From Closterium sp. NIES-65 (lineage: Eukaryota; Streptophyta; Zygnematophyceae; Desmidiales; Closteriaceae): a stretch of DNA of 64,000 nt. The notes beneath the pieces were generated by a model. That model had not been told where the DNA came from and searched no databases. It saw only the letters and a program-made list of their open reading frames with translations. The DNA lies in contig CANXME010002409.1 in the NCBI GenBank assembly GCA_948144175.1, positions 1,307,001-1,371,000 on the forward strand, read 5' to 3'. How positions within the stretch are numbered: the stretch's first letter is position 1; every line of letters begins with the position of its first letter. A program made the position numbers and the translations under genes. This document shows positions 30,020 through 43,657 of this stretch, piece by piece.

Positions 30020-33000
30020 ATGAAGCGAAAGCAACCATCGAAACTTTCGGGCAAAACCGGTTCCGCGGCACCTCTTAATGTGGACACGCGTCCACTAAAA
30101 CAAATGGCCGGCAAAGGCCCTCTTAGGCGAATCACGGACCTCGACGAGCTCGGCCCCGGCGCGACGCGACTCACGGCCGAAGTAATTTACGGCGACGCGT
30201 TGCGGACGTTCGTGAGCGATGTGGAGCGGCTGGTGGGCACGGCCGGCGAGGGAGTAGCGGTGGCGCCACCGGCGGCGACGGCAGCGGCTGCGGCGGCGGG
30301 AGGAGGAGGAAGCGCAGCACGGGAGGCGTTCGCGCCGCTGTCCGGCGGGAGGCTGTCGTCCGACGTCACTCCGACAGACGCGCTCGCGCTGGTGGCTGTG
30401 GAGCTCGATGCGCGGGAGTCGCCCTTGTTCATGGTGGGTCGACGACTGGGCAGACATCATACTCGACGTTTATGATCATTCTCGGTGTGACGACTGGATC
30501 TGAAAAAAAACCGCCCGACGTGACATTGACACGCCGGACGTCCAATTCGATTGTAGAAGAGGGCGCTCTGGCAGTAGCCAGCTTCCACTTGCCTTTAGAA
30601 GACTCCTCCAGTACTTTCGAAGGCACAGCACCTGTAGGAGGCCCGCTTTCCCTGTTTTGCTCACTTCAATCCTCTCCTCCCGCTTCGTCATCCCCCACCC
30701 TCTCTCTCAGGAGCTTCACAATAAGCTGCGCCTCGCGCCACGTCCCCTAGTCAAGCAGCTGCGCCGGCTCTCCCCGAGCGCCGTGCGCCTCCTCGCCGCT
30801 CTTCTCCGCGTCCCCGCGTCCCTCCCCGCGCACCTTGCGACTCTCCTCCACGACTCCCCCAGCCCCGCGGAAGCCGCCGCCGCCGCATCATCTCCCACTC
30901 AGATTCTCACACGCGCTTCCGCCGCCTTGGACCATCCAGTAACCGCACGACCCACCGCGAGCCCGGTCCCACCAACAGCGGCAGCGGAAGACTCCGCGGA
31001 AGCCGCGCGGGAGCAGCGCGCGAGTCGTACGCGCGCGGGGAGCAGCAGCAGCAGCGGGTCGAGCGGCCGCGGCGCCGCGGCCATAGTGGCTTCTGACAAG
31101 GAACGGGACAAGGCGGAAAAGTTCTCGCTGATATCGCGTATCGTAGCGTCACCGGTATGGATCAACGCAGCAAGCAGCCGCCGCAACCGCCGCAACCAGG
31201 GCGCCAGCGGGAAGAGTCCCGCTTGCGGCACCATCCCCCCCGTCGCCCATGGTAACACCTCCAGCAACCTCAAGACTCCCAGTCACCGCAGCGTTACCAA
31301 CGGCCCCGGAACGACGAGTCACGGGCTGGAGCTTGCGCACGCTGACTGCGCCGCCGTTGCCCATGCTAGTAACACCTCCAGTAATCTCAAGTCTCCCAGT
31401 AACCGCAGCGATACCAACAGCCCCGCCTCGAAGGGTCACGGGCTGGAGCTTGCGCTGGTTGACGGCGCCGCGACTGACGGTGACGGGGTGGAGGGGCAAG
31501 AGATTGACGGGACTGCGCGGCGGGAGCAGGACGGGGGAAGCGGGAACGAAGGAAAGATACGTTCGAAGCGCACGTGGAGGGAAGGAGAGGCTGCGGGAAC
31601 GCAGGTGGCAGTTCCGCCCTGTGGTGGTGCTACTGGCGGTGCCGGCACGCGATGCACGCGCAAGCGGCAGAAGCGCGTGAAGCTCGCGATCGTGCCGCTG
31701 CTCTCACAATCGCCGGCGAAAGCGGCGAAGGCGGAGGAACTCGAGGAAAATGTCGCAATCGCGATGGAAGCGTGCGGTGGTGTGGTTGACGTGGGGTTGA
31801 GCGCACCAGCGGTAATCGAACAGGAGGTGATAGAACTTGAAACAGCAGACGACGCTTCTACTATCGAACCTGCTATTCTCACCGCGGCGGAAGGAAGCGC
31901 GGAGGGAAGCGCGGAAGGAAGAACGGAAGCAGCGTCGGCACAGGCGGTGGTGGCGGCAGCGGCGCATGAAACCGAGGGCCGCGCGAGTACCGGGGAAGCA
32001 GAGGCGCGCGGGAAAGCGTGGGAAGGCGCGCGAGAAGGCGCCCGGGGAACGTCGCTCAGTGCCCCTGCTGAAGACGCGCGGAAGGACGGAGATGAATTCG
32101 CGGCTGGGGGGACTTGCGCGGAGAGTGTGCGCGCAGAGGAGGCGGAGAAGGAGCGAGAGCAGGCGGAAGATGCGAGAGAAGGCGTTGCGGAGGCGGAGGG
32201 TAACGGGGAGTCTCCGCAGGCGTGCGCGGACGGGATGGCGGGAGATGAGGGGGCGATTGGCGCGCACGCGCACGAAAGTGACAGGCGCGATCTCGGAGGC
32301 ATGGCGGAAAGGGAAGTAATGGAGGAGGGGGGAGAGATGGCGGAGGGGGTATTGGCGGCGGAGGGGGAAGTGGTGGCGGCGGGGGTTGGGGACGGTAACG
32401 AGGAGCGCGTGCAAGGGATAGCTGTGAGAGAGATGGCGGGTGAAGGGGAGGGGGACGCGGAGATAGGAGAGCGGAAACGAGGAATGACGGAAGGAGATTG
32501 CGCCCATGCAGGCGTTGGCGGAAGCACAGGCGGGGAAGGCGGAGGTTTTGGGGGAAACTGCAAGGGCAGGGGGGGAGCGCACGGGGCTATTGCCGCGGAT
32601 GCGGAAAATGGAGAGGGCGCTGCGCAAGAGCAAGGGAGTGCAGATGGGGTTTGCGAGAATGAGGAGGAAGGGAGCAGAGGGGATGTGCGCCTGCAAGGGG
32701 GAGAAAAAGCAGAGGCCATGGACGATAAGGGGGTGTTGGATGCGGTGGAGAGGCGTACGGGGGAGCGGAGTGACAGAACAGGCGAGGAAACGGGGAGGGA
32801 TAGAGCTGTAGAGGAAAGAGAGGGGGTGATGGGGGAAAGGGGAGGTGTGGGGGAGAGTGGGAGCGGGTGTGGACATGCGAGGAAGGCAGAGGACGATGAG
32901 TCAAGTGGGTGTGAGTCCAGTGGCGACGGAAGCGAAACCAAGGGTGAAGGAGTGAGTGGTAAGAGGAGGGACGGTGGTTGTGAAGGGGTGGGTGGTGAGA

Positions 33001-36000
33001 GGAGGGACAGTGGCTGTGAGGGAGTGAATGAGAGTGAGAGCGAGGGTGAGACAGCTTGTTCGGGGCTTGGTGGCGACAAGGGGAGTGAGGAGAAGGTGGT
33101 AGCTTTTAAGGGGCCGTCGAGTGCAAGGGCTTCTGAAGAAGGTGCTTCTGAGGAAGGGTTATGTGGGGAAGGTGCATCTGGCACTGCTGGTACTGATGAA
33201 GGTATTCCAGGTTCAGCCACGTTTGGCGATTCTGATTCGGACGAATCTTTCTTCAGTGCTCCTGAAACACCTGAAGTGTTGGAAGCACCTGAGGAGCTGA
33301 AAGCACGTGAAGTGCTGAAAGCACCTGACGTGCTGAAAGCACCTGAAGTGCCTGGAGCACCTGAATTGCTGAAAGCACCTGAAGTGGTGAGAGCACCTGA
33401 AGTGCTGGGAGCACCTGAATTGCTGAAAACACCTGACGTGCTGACAGTACATGAAGTGCTAGGAGCACCTGAATTGCTGAAAGCACCTGAAATGCTGACA
33501 GCACCTGAAGTGCTGGGAGCACCTGAATTGCTGAAAGCACCTGAAATGCCGACAGCACCTGAAGCGCTGGAAGCACATGAAGTGCAGAAGGCACCACAGA
33601 CAGCCTGCCTGACCAAAACTCCTGAACCAGCAGAACCAACTGAAGTGCCTGGAGCACCTGATTATGGCAATGTGGGGGAAGTAAAAACTATGGAAGCAGA
33701 GGTGGGGGGAGCAAAGGTGGTGGAAGAAATGGTGCGGGTATCAGTAGCAGGGGAAGCCGAGGCGGGCGAAGAAGAGGTGGGGAAAGCAGAAATGAGGGAA
33801 GCCGAGGCGGGGGAAGCAAAGGTAGGGGAAGCAGAGACGGCGGAAGAAGAGGAGGGGGAATCAGAGAGCGTAGAAGCAAAGGCGGGGGAAGTGGAGATGG
33901 GGGAAGTAGAGGCAGCGGAAGTAGAGGACGGGAAAGCAGAGGCAGGGGGAGCAAAGGCTAGGGAAGTAGAGATGGGGGGAGTAAAGGCGGCGGAAGAAGA
34001 AGAGGGGGAAGCAGAGGCGGGCGAAGGAAAGGCAGAGGTGGGGGAAGTAGAGGCGACGGAAGAAGAAGAGGGGGAAGCAGAGGGGGGAGACGCAAAGGCA
34101 GGGGAAATAGAGATGGGGGAAGTAGAGGCGGCTGAAGAAAAGGCGAAGGAAACAGAGGTGGGGGGGTTAATAGCGGAGAAAGCAGAGGCGGAGGAAGCAA
34201 AAACGGGGGTAGCAAAGGGGAGGGATACAGAGCCAGGGAAAGCAGTGGAGGGGGAATTGGAGGCGGAAGAAGCAGAGGCGGGGGAAATAGAGGAGGGGGA
34301 AGTGGAGGTGGGGGAAGCAGAGGCGGGGGAAATAGAGGAGGGGAAAGAAGAGGAGGGGGAAGTGGAAGTGGGGGAAGCAGAGGCGGGGGAAATAGAGGAG
34401 GGGGAAGAAGAGGAGGGGGAAGTGGAGGTGGGGGAAGTAGATGTGGGGGAAGCAGTGGCGGCGGAGGAATATAAATGGGAATTAGAGGTGGGCAAAACAG
34501 AGGCGGGAAAAGCAGAAACGGGGGAAGCAGTGGAAGGGGAAACAGAGGAGGGGGGAGCAAAGGTGGGGGAAACAAAATTGGGGGAAGAAGAGGCGGAGGA
34601 AACAGAGGAGGGGGAAGTAAAGTTTGGGGAAGCAGAGGCGGAGGAAGCAGAAAAGAGGGAAGCAGAGGCGGAGGAAGCAGAAAAGAGGGAAGCAGAGGCG
34701 GAGGAAGCAGAAAAGAGGGAAGCAGAGGTGGTGGAAACAGTTGTCGAGGAGGGGGAAGCGGAGGCGGGGGAAGCAGAGGCGGAAGAAATAGAGGAGGGGG
34801 AAGTAGAGGAGGAGGAAGCAGGGGCGGAGGAAGCAGAAACGGGTGAAGCAGAGGAGGGGGGAGCAGAGGAGGGGGAAGCAGAGGAGGGGGAAGTAGAGGT
34901 GGGGGAAGCAGAGGAGGGGGAAGCAGAGGAGGGGGAAGCAGAGGAGGGGGAAGCAGAGGAGGGAGAAGCAGAGGAGGGGGAAGCAGAGGAGGGGGAAGCA
35001 GAGGAGGAGGAAGCAGAGGAGGGGGAAGCAGAGGTGGGGGAAGCAGAGGAGGGAGAAGTAGAGGTAGGGGAAGCAGAGGCAGAGGAAATTGAAGAGTGGG
35101 AAGCAGAGGAAGGAGAATCAGAAGTGGGGGAAGCAGGGGCGGAATGGGTGGAGGTAGCAGTGCAGCAGATGAATGTCACACATGCTGCATGGCTCAAGGG
35201 CGCATGGCTCAGAAGTATTCCCTATGGCCTGAATGTGCATGGTAGTGGTGTATGTGGTGGCGGTAGCTGCTGCATGTTCCACAGTGCTCCCGAACCTGCT
35301 GCTGCACCCAAACCTGTTACCTCTCATGAGGTTACTGCCACTCCCGAACCTGCTGCTGCTCCCGAACCTGTTGCCATTCTTATTCCCACCCCCAAAGCTG
35401 CTGCCGCACCAAAACCTGTTACCACTCACGAGCTTATTGCCACCCCTGAACCTGCTGCTGCTCCCGAACCCTATTATACTATTCCTGAGGCTGATACTTT
35501 TCCTCAAGATGTTGCTCCTCCTGAAGCTGCTGCTCCTGTTCCCAAAGCTGACACAATCCCTGATGCTTGTGCATTGCCCCGAGCTCTTACAAGTCAGGAA
35601 GCTGCTAGTTCTCCTGAAGCTGATACTAGTTTCAAACAAGTTGCTGTTCCTGAAGCTGCTAATATTTCGGAAGCTGCAACTGTCTCAGAAGCTGCAATTA
35701 CTCCAGAAGATGCTACAGGCGCTGATGCTGATGCTGTTGCTGCTGCTTCTGCTTGTGATGCAACGGGGACTGGTTCTACCTATGCCACAGATGCTGCTGC
35801 ATCCCCTGCAGCAGACACTACAGCAGTTGTTCCAGTAGATGCTCATGCTGATGTTTATGCCAACGCTGATGCTGATGCTGATTCTGATGCTGCTACCGCT
35901 AGTGCTGCTGCTGCTGTTCCTGGTGGTAATCGTAGTGCTGGTGGTGGTGCTGATGCTGCCGATGGTGCTGCTGATGGTGCTGCTGATGGTGCTGCTGATG

Positions 36001-36731
36001 GTACTGCTGATGCCATGGAGATAGATGCAGAGGAGGGCTGTGAAGAAATGGATGAGCACAAACAGGTGGACGAAGGTGCTCGACATGGGGAACAAGCAAG
36101 CAACGATGAAGCTATTGCCGCTGGTGGTGCTGCTGTTGCTGATGCTGCTGATGCTGCCGCAGATGCTGCTGATGGTGCTGATGGTGCTGCTGATGGTTCT
36201 GCTGATGCTGCTTCTGGTGGTGCTGATGCTGCTGATGTTACTGCTGATGGTGCTGCTGCCATGGATGATGCTACATCAAAAGGTGATGAAGAGCATACAG
36301 CCAGCAGATGTCAAGCACATAGCGGGGGGCAGGCGCGTCCAAACGGACAGCCTTCACACGGAGATTTTGGACTCAGGGTGTGTTCGCATGCGGAGCGTGC
36401 AGACGTTGATCAGCAAAGGAATGTCAACTCTGATTCAGCGCGTGCAGCTGTCAGGGGACTGCTACAGAACCACCTGACAGTAGTGCTGGAACCTGCCCTG
36501 GGCCTAGCCGACGCTGATGCAGGCACACAGGATGGACTTACGGGAGATAAGCCGTGTGTTATCGGTGCGCAGGGGTTGGTTGGGAGTGTGGCTCAACGGG
36601 AGGCAAGTGGGGTGGGGTTCATGGAGTGGTGGGGGGAAATGGAGGAGGAGGAGCAGCAGGTGGAGGCTTACAAGATGGCCATGGAGGCTGTGTGGTCAAA
36701 CAAAGGACGGTCGATGCTCGTTAGGGGGTAG
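30020..36731 (+). CDS. Very long acidic low-complexity protein, unknown function
   Basis: Two-exon model: 30020-30433 (138 codons) and 30711-36731 (about 2006 codons). Donor ATG|GTGGGT and acceptor CTCTCTCTCAG|GAG are both phase 0, joining S-P-L-F-M to E-L-H-N-K-L-R-L. The N-terminal 200 residues are the least repetitive (D-L-D-E-L-G-P-G-A-T-R-L-T-A-E-V, then P-L-V-K-Q-L-R-R-L-S-P-S-A-V-R-L-L-A-A-L-L), suggesting a small helical domain. Then come a Ser/Arg/Ala-rich segment, A-P-E-V-L/A-P-E-L-L-K repeats (33260-33600), a roughly 480-residue Glu/Gly/Ala array (33690-35150), a Pro/Glu/Ala part, and Ala/Asp repeats (35700-36260). It ends W-S-N-K-G-R-S-M-L-V-R-G. No transmembrane segment is evident. 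I do not recognise the family. Further introns within the repeats cannot be excluded, although the frame stays open for 6 kb. Confidence 0.65.
33690..35160 (+). repeat. GA-rich coding minisatellite (Glu-Gly-Ala array)
   Basis: Units such as GAAGCAGAGGAGGGG (15 bp, E-A-E-E-G) repeat irregularly, with perfect runs near 34860-35020. The array is purine-rich on plus. Opposite-strand Ser/Pro/Leu frames (33662-35197) are shadows. Confidence 0.85.
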
Positions 36732-37566
36732 TGTCTGAACTATACTGATTGAATGAAATTTGATTGTAATCTTTTTTTTTTTTCCTAGCCTTGTTGCGTC
36801 ATCCTCGCTCGCGCAATTGCACAACAATCATCAACATTCTTCATGTAAACTTTGCAAGTACGGTATGAATATGTGGTAGAAAACTAGCCACATGCAACGT
36901 GTCGCTTTGTTGTGGAGTGACTGAGGACAGGGCTTTTGCTCGGAGTTCTAAAAGAACAATGTGTGTGGTGGGGAGAAATGAATATCGAAGGTGCTTGCTA
37001 CTCAAATGACACTACAAGTGAAGGACTACGCGAAGTGACGATATTAATGCGGGACCCTACGTAGACGGGCCACGGGGACCTGAAAAGTACACGACGGGAT
37101 CGGGTTGGTTGGCTTGGCACGCTAAGTCTACTGTAAAGGTGGGGCGGGTTAGCATCAGGATCGAAGGAATCATGTAAAGCTTGTCGCTTCAATTATCGGG
37201 GATGTCGTCCTGCTCCTCCCAGGGCCGACGTTTCATTTTAGGCCTCCCTGATTCCGGGGAAAATTTTCCCCCTCTATTATGGGTGCACATTTTCCAGAAA
37301 AACAGCACCCTGATTGCTCAGGGTTGTAAAGTAGTTGACACTGATTGTTGAGGGCTGAGAATTGAACATCAGAGTAGTAACGCGCTCTTTTTTACCGGGG
37401 GAAAAAGTCCCAATCTCTATAAAGTCTGCGCGCTGTGTTTCGCGCTGGCTGTTCTGTTCTTTGTGCAGGATAGGTGCGATTGACCTATCTGGTGTGTGAG
37501 AGTAACGTTTCGCTGTCTTATTAACATGCCCAATCGGATCTCTTCATCTGGCATGTAGTGCTTGAA
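36732..37566. other. 3' flank and intergenic sequence
   Basis: It begins with the 3' region of the acidic-protein gene, including a 13-base T run near 36771. No gene is recognised. Short inverted pairs such as GGGGAAAATTTTCCCC (37257-37272, a perfect palindrome) occur. It ends at the TGCTG target site of copia E. Confidence 0.5.
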
Positions 37567-37571
37567 TGCTG

Positions 37572-38069
37572 TGTTGGAGAATCGAGTCTCTGCCGCCCCA
37601 GCCCTTTGCACACAAGGAGCAGCAAGAATGTCGGCGACGGATTGAAGGCTTCGCGAAAATTCAGAAACTTCCGCAACAAAATCAGATTGCAGCCGAAGAC
37701 TCGATACAGTTCGGGATTGCTCTCAAACAGAAGGGTCGACAGTTTCTACAGGTTTCTACAAAACAGAATCAGCTATAACAGTACATTCCAGAGATTTCTT
37801 ATTCATGCACCTCATGTGGCTCTCAAGTCACTCAAGGTTCATGGAATCTGAATTGTGCCCAAGTTCCCAAGGAAGTTGCCTTGTCTAGCAGCCTAGTTTG
37901 AGCTATCAATCTGCATGTTTGTAATGCTTAAGAAGTTGTGCTTTAGTGGGCTTGTTAATCTTGATCATAGTGAAGTTTTCTCTCATCAAGCCAAGTCCAG
38001 CAGCTCTGTTGAGCTTTTCCAGCCAAGTTTCCAGCCTACCAGTCATCAAAGCTACTCTGTTTTGCAAGT
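37572..38069 (+). repeat. 5' LTR of copia E (498 bp)
   Basis: Matches 43658-44155 with about three substitutions (two near 37673, one near 37745). The 3' boundary is set by the PBS start and by the TSD at the other end. Confidence 0.93.
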
Positions 38070-38136
38070 TGGTATCAGAGCCCGTCGTTTCGATCAAACA
38101 AGCGCCACCACCTTCCTATCCTAGCACAATCCATCC

Positions 38137-41100
38137 ATGGCGGGAGACAACCCATCTGGCCCTGCACTCCAGCCAGCCGGAGGAGCTTCAGAGTCAACAT
38201 CAGGAGCTACTGGATTAGTAGAAGCAGTTGCACCAGGCAGTTCTTCAACTACATACTCACCACTCACCTCCTTCATGCCTAAGCTTCACCTCCCCAAGTT
38301 CAACGGCAAAGATTTTCCAACATGGGCAACTCAGTTTGAGCTCACTGCATCCCTTCTGGATCTCTGGCCTTACTACACTGGAGAAGCAGCCAAACCAGCA
38401 GCAGATGCTTCAGAAGCTGAAAAACGACTCTACGAACGGCGCAACAAGGAGGCCTTCCTGTACCTACTCAATAGCATTCAGAAGCAGCAGTTGAAGTCGC
38501 TCCTACCCTGCTCTACAAAGGAAAACAGCGCAGAGGAAGCATGGAGCCGACTGAAGTCTATGCACCAGTCAAAATCCTAGAGCAGCCAGGCCGAGATGTG
38601 GAGCCGCTTCATGAGTCTCAAGATGGAAGAAGAAGAACCAGCCCAAACCTACCTTCAACGAGCTGAAACGATGCTAGAGGAAGCAGCCGCGATCGGCTTG
38701 GAGATTCCAGAGTCTCTTTTCAAGACCGTCATCCTCACCGGCCTTACACCGGAGTGGGACACTTTCCGTGCAACACTACAAGCACTTCCGCAATCAATGA
38801 AGACCCGTGCGTTCATCTTCGAAGCCCTTGTCAACGAGCAGCAAAGTCGAGACCTTGCACGAAACAAGCGGAGTGACGAGGGTGCGTGGAGTGCTGCAGC
38901 AACTACAAGATATGGCAACCAATCCCAGAGGCAAGGAAATTTCAGCCCAAACCGCCCTCAACCTTACTATGGTACGAATTTTCAGTCACCTTCCAACCCA
39001 TACAAACCCTCTCGTTTTGCTCAGTCAAGTCCTCCCTATAAGTCAAGTCCCTATGTCCAGCCAAGGCCTTTTATTCCCAATCAATATCAGCCTAGGAATG
39101 CACGAGTCTATACGCCAAGAGTCAATAATTTCAGCCAAGCCTCAAATGCTAAAAAGTTTAATTTCGAGTGTTTTTGTTGTCATGAGTGGGGTCATCCGTG
39201 GTATGCTTGTCCTAAGAAGCCTCCTAATTGGGTTCCCCCACCTCAGCTACTATCCGAAAAGGGTAAGGCAGCCATAGCAAACATGGCAAGTCATTCTACA
39301 AGTCAAAATGAGTCCAAAGATTCTGAAGGTCCTGTCCTTTTCAACGCCGCCACTTGCATGCACGTTTTTTCTACTAGTAGTGAGGAGTTTATCCTTGATA
39401 GTGGCTGTTCTGAAACCATGACTCCCTATCAGTCCATTCTCAAGAATTTTCAGCCCTCATATGACTCAAAAGCTGTGACACTTGCTGATCTTGGCAAAGT
39501 ACCTATCAAAGGAGTCGGCAAGCTTGAGTTCGAAAAGGATGGTAAGTCATTTTGTGTCAATAAAGCTTTGTTTGTTCCTGATTTGGGAGCAAACTTGCTC
39601 TCAGCTGGACAACTTGAAGAGAAAGGTGCCTCTGTACTATTGCAAGGGGGGAAAGCCAAAGTGTGGGACAGTGCAGGAAATTTGGTGGCTGAAGGCGAGC
39701 GTACCGGGCGGCTCTACAAGATGAAGTTGGAGATCAAGCGCGGTTCTAACAATACGAAGAACGACGTTGTCTCGCTTCCCGCTGTTTCAACCAACAAAGG
39801 GAGTATCTCCCAAGCTGAGGTATGGCATGCACGCTTGGGGCACTTGGGAATGCAAGCATTGAAAGAGTTGGTGAATCACAAGAGCGTGGAAGGATTGAGT
39901 TTGAGTGAAATTGCAGTCAAGTCCCTTTCTTCCGTTCCATGTCCATCTTGTGTTGAGGGTAAGCTAGCTAGAAAGCCATTTTTCCCTTCTAAGTCTCAGT
40001 CAAGGGACCTCCTAGAGTTGGTCCACACTGATGTATTTGGCCCCATGCGAGACCCTACTCGAAACGGTAAGAGATATTTGGTGTCTTTCATTGATGACAA
40101 GAGTCGTTTCTCGTGGTCATTTTTCATCAACACCAAGGATGAAGTTCACAAGTGTTTCAAGCAATGGCTAGCACTTGTTGAGAGAGAGTCAGGGAAGAAG
40201 TTACTCACCTTGAGGTCGGACCGAGGAGGTGAGTACATGGGAAAAGCATTTCAGGGGGAGTTGTTGGCATTGGGCATCAAACAACAGTTCACTTGTCCCT
40301 ATAGTCCTCAGCAAAATGGAGTTGCAGAGAGGTTTCATCGCACTATTCAAGCAATAGCTACCACGTTTCTTCAGTTTAAGGGCCTTGACAAGCTCTGGTG
40401 GGGTGAGGCAATCACTATGGCAATCTATGTTCGCAACAGGAGACCCACAAGGCCCCTACCGGATGGTGTAACGCCATATGAGGCTTGGTTTGAAGTTAAA
40501 CCAGATCCGTCTATGCTTCGTGTTTTTGGTTCCATGACCCAATACCGTGTTCCAGATGCAAAGAGAGTCAAGCTGGACAGCAGAGCTCATTGGGGCCTCT
40601 TCATCGGCATGAGCAACGAGAGCAAGGGATGGGTCCTTTGGGATCCCGTCACCAAGCGAGAAGTGGTTTCAAGGGATGTGGTCTTCTATGAAGACATGTC
40701 CCTTGCAGATTGGCACAAGTTTTCCTCTTCCTCCTCTCTACCACCCTCTCTCCAACAGGAACCAGCAAGAGCACCTGAGGAAACAACACAAGAGGAGGAC
40801 GGAGATGACACCAATTCTGACCATAGCGGACCCATCATCGATCTCCCGCAAGCCATCGTCAACGAGACCAGCTGCGCCACACCAGTGCCACCAGCAGCTA
40901 CTCAACCAAGTGGAGATGTGGTTCAGCTGTCAAATGAAGACAATCCACCCCAAGAAGTCACCGTTACATCACCGCCAAAGGAGCAGCAGCCAACCGTCAC
41001 CAACCAGCCAGCTACTTCAACACCAACCCCGCAAGTTCAACGTCACCCGGATCAGCCCACCACTACACCATCAAACCCATCACCAGCCGTCAATTCAGAG

Positions 41101-43575
41101 GCAACTACAGAAGCTCACCATCATCCAATGCAGCAGCAACCTACAGCTACAAGACTCCAAGTACCTACATCAGCACCATCTACAATTCTTCCTACCAACA
41201 AGACAACCATTACCGCAACATCTCGTTCTCACACACGTTCATCACTTCAGGTTCCAACATCAAGCCAGCTCATAGCACGAGGATCACTTCAGCGAATCAC
41301 CACCAACACCAGCTCCAACAGCCCACTTCTTCACCCAAGACCTTTCTCAACTTCACCCCCACGTCCCGGAATCGGCCGTCATGAGTTACCGCCATCTTCA
41401 ACACCGAGAAACAGCGCCAATCAGACCGAACCGTCTCCAACTTTCGACAACGCAGCGTCATCATCAATTCCCAAGCTTCTAGTCTCAAGATCCCCACCAA
41501 GAGAATCTTCACAGCCAGCTATGCCGACGAACATTTCAGCTTCACCGACACAAGTCACCACACCTATTCCTCAAGTCAACACCGATAATCGAGAGAGTTC
41601 CACGCCGGGAGAAGATCATGCAGTCGTGCCGCCGTCGCAGCCGATGTCGCAGCCATTGTCTCAGCCGCAGATGACCGTGTCAACGCATCCAACCACTGTG
41701 AGACCGAACCCTACCATTGATTTGTCTCAGCTAAGTGAGGCTTTGGGTAAAGGTAAACGAGTCCGCAAGGTAAAAAAGCCCTTCACATTCATGGTTGACA
41801 TGACATCAAGGTGCACATGTGAGGAGAGCGAGGATTGCATTCACAAGAAGGTAGAGGCAATATGCATGGCAGCGTCACACCTTCCACGAGAGCCATTGAG
41901 TCGTCGTGAGGCAGTGGCAAGTCCCGAGAGAGAGCAATGGTTGAAGGCCGAGGAAGAAGAGATTGAGAGTCTCATGAAGAGAGGTACATGGCGTCTTGTT
42001 GAGCCACCTCCAGGGAAGAAGGTAATTGGTGTCAAGTGGGTGTACAAGATTAAGGTAAAAGGTGATGGTACACTTGATAGGTACAAGGCAAGGTTAGTGG
42101 CAAAAGGTTATTCCCAAATTCCAGGTCTAGACTTCACCGAAACCTTTGCCGCAGTAGCGAAGTACACCACGGTACGAGTCCTCCTCGCCATAGCCGCATA
42201 TCTTGGTCTCCATATCCATCAAATGGATGTCAAGAACGCATTTCTCTACGGTGTCTTGGAAGAAAAGGTATACATGGCACAACCCGAAGGTTATGATGAT
42301 GGTACGGGTCGAGTTTGTCGCTTGGTAAAGTCCCTTTATTGTCTCAAACAGTCCCCACGGGTATGGTATCATGCTCTTGAGAAGGTACTCTTCAAGCACG
42401 GTTTCACAAGGTCCATGAGAGACAACGCGTTGTACTTCATGCACACGAGTGAGGGGGAGTACATTTGGCTCTTGGTATATGTCGATGATCTCCTCCTAGT
42501 CTCAGGTTCTCTTGATCTCCTCAACAAGGTGAAAGGTATTCTCATGAGTGCATTCACAATGACCGATCTTGGTGAGCCGAGTCATTATCTTGGTATGAAC
42601 ATTGTGAGAGATCATAAGTCACGGTCCATCTTCCTATTCCAGCAAAGGTACATCCAAAAGGTCCTTGAGAGGTTTGGTCTTGATGATAGCAAGCCATCAC
42701 CTACCCCACTTCCTACCAACTTTGTCCCTTTGTCTTCACATCAGCCCTTTGAGGAGAGAGAGTCAAGCCTGGATATCACGGGTATTGAGGAGTTGTGTCT
42801 TGAGGAGAGTGAGCATCATGGTGAGAATTCACCCAAGGTATCCCCACAAGACCTAGCTCTCTACCAAAGTCAGGTTGGGTGTCTCATGTATGCAGCCCTA
42901 TGCACAAGGCCCGACCTAGCATTCACGGTATCCAAGCTCGCTCAACACATGAGTGCCCCATCACCTATCCATATGCATGCAGCCAAGCGAGCTCTTCGGT
43001 ATCTCAAAGGTACTTCTAATCATGGTCTTCTCTTCCAAGCCAGCCCACATGCAAGCTCCCTCCAAGGCTTTACCGATGCAGATTGGGCGGGAGATTTGAG
43101 CACACGCAAGTCCACCGGTGGCTATATCTTCCTTATGTGCGGTGCCGCTGTTTCTTGGCAATCGCGCAAGCAAAGTTGTGTGGCGCTTTCTACAACCGAA
43201 GTTGAGTACATAGCAATGACCGAAGGAGCAAGGGAGGCAATTTGGTTACGTGGACTCTTGGAGGACTTGAGGCAGCCGCAAACTCAACCAACTCCACTCT
43301 ACGTGGACAAAACTTCAGCTATCGCCCTCTCCAAGAATCCGGTTCATCATGGGCGTACAAAACACATCGAGGTGCAGTACCATTTCATTCGTGAGCAACT
43401 AGAGAAGGGAGTTCTCGCCGTCAACTTTTGCCGTTCATTCGACCAAGCGGCAGATTTCATAACTAAGGTTCTTCCACATGATGCATTCAACATGTGCAAG
43501 GCAAGAGCAGGTCTCATGACACTTCATGAAGCAGTGCAGCAGTTTGAGGAGAATGAGGAGAAGCAACATGGGTAG
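38137..43575 (+). CDS. Gag-Pol polyprotein of copia E, one TAG in Gag
   Basis: The single frame of about 1812 codons starts at 38137 (M-A-G-D-N-P-S-G). The only break is a TAG at 38578-38580, in Gag, with the frame unchanged on both sides. Domains: Gag (L-H-L-P-K-F-N-G-K-D-F-P-T-W); CCHC knuckle C-F-C-C-H-E-W-G-H-P-W-Y-A-C (39169 on); protease L-D-S-G-C-S (near 39394); GAG-pre-integrase W-H-A-R-L-G-H; integrase H-T-D-V-F-G-P, S-D-R-G-G-E-Y, Q-Q-N-G-V-A-E-R; a long Pro/Thr/Ser linker (about 40740-41740); RT with Y-V-D-D (42478-42489); RNase H T-D-A-D-W-A-G-D to D-F-I-T-K-V-L. All catalytic motifs are present. Read-through of the TAG would give a full protein; a neutral nonsense mutation is equally likely. 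Confidence 0.93.
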
Positions 43576-43657
43576 CAGCATGGAGTGTATGCCAAGGAGA
43601 TGTAAGAGGAGAGTAAGAATGGGCGTATGTGTGCTTCGGGTCTGGTGCGAGGGGGAG

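Noticed and set aside
33662..35197. 511-residue Ser/Ala/Pro ORF on minus
   Set aside because: Antisense shadow of the Glu-Gly-Ala repeats; no other support.
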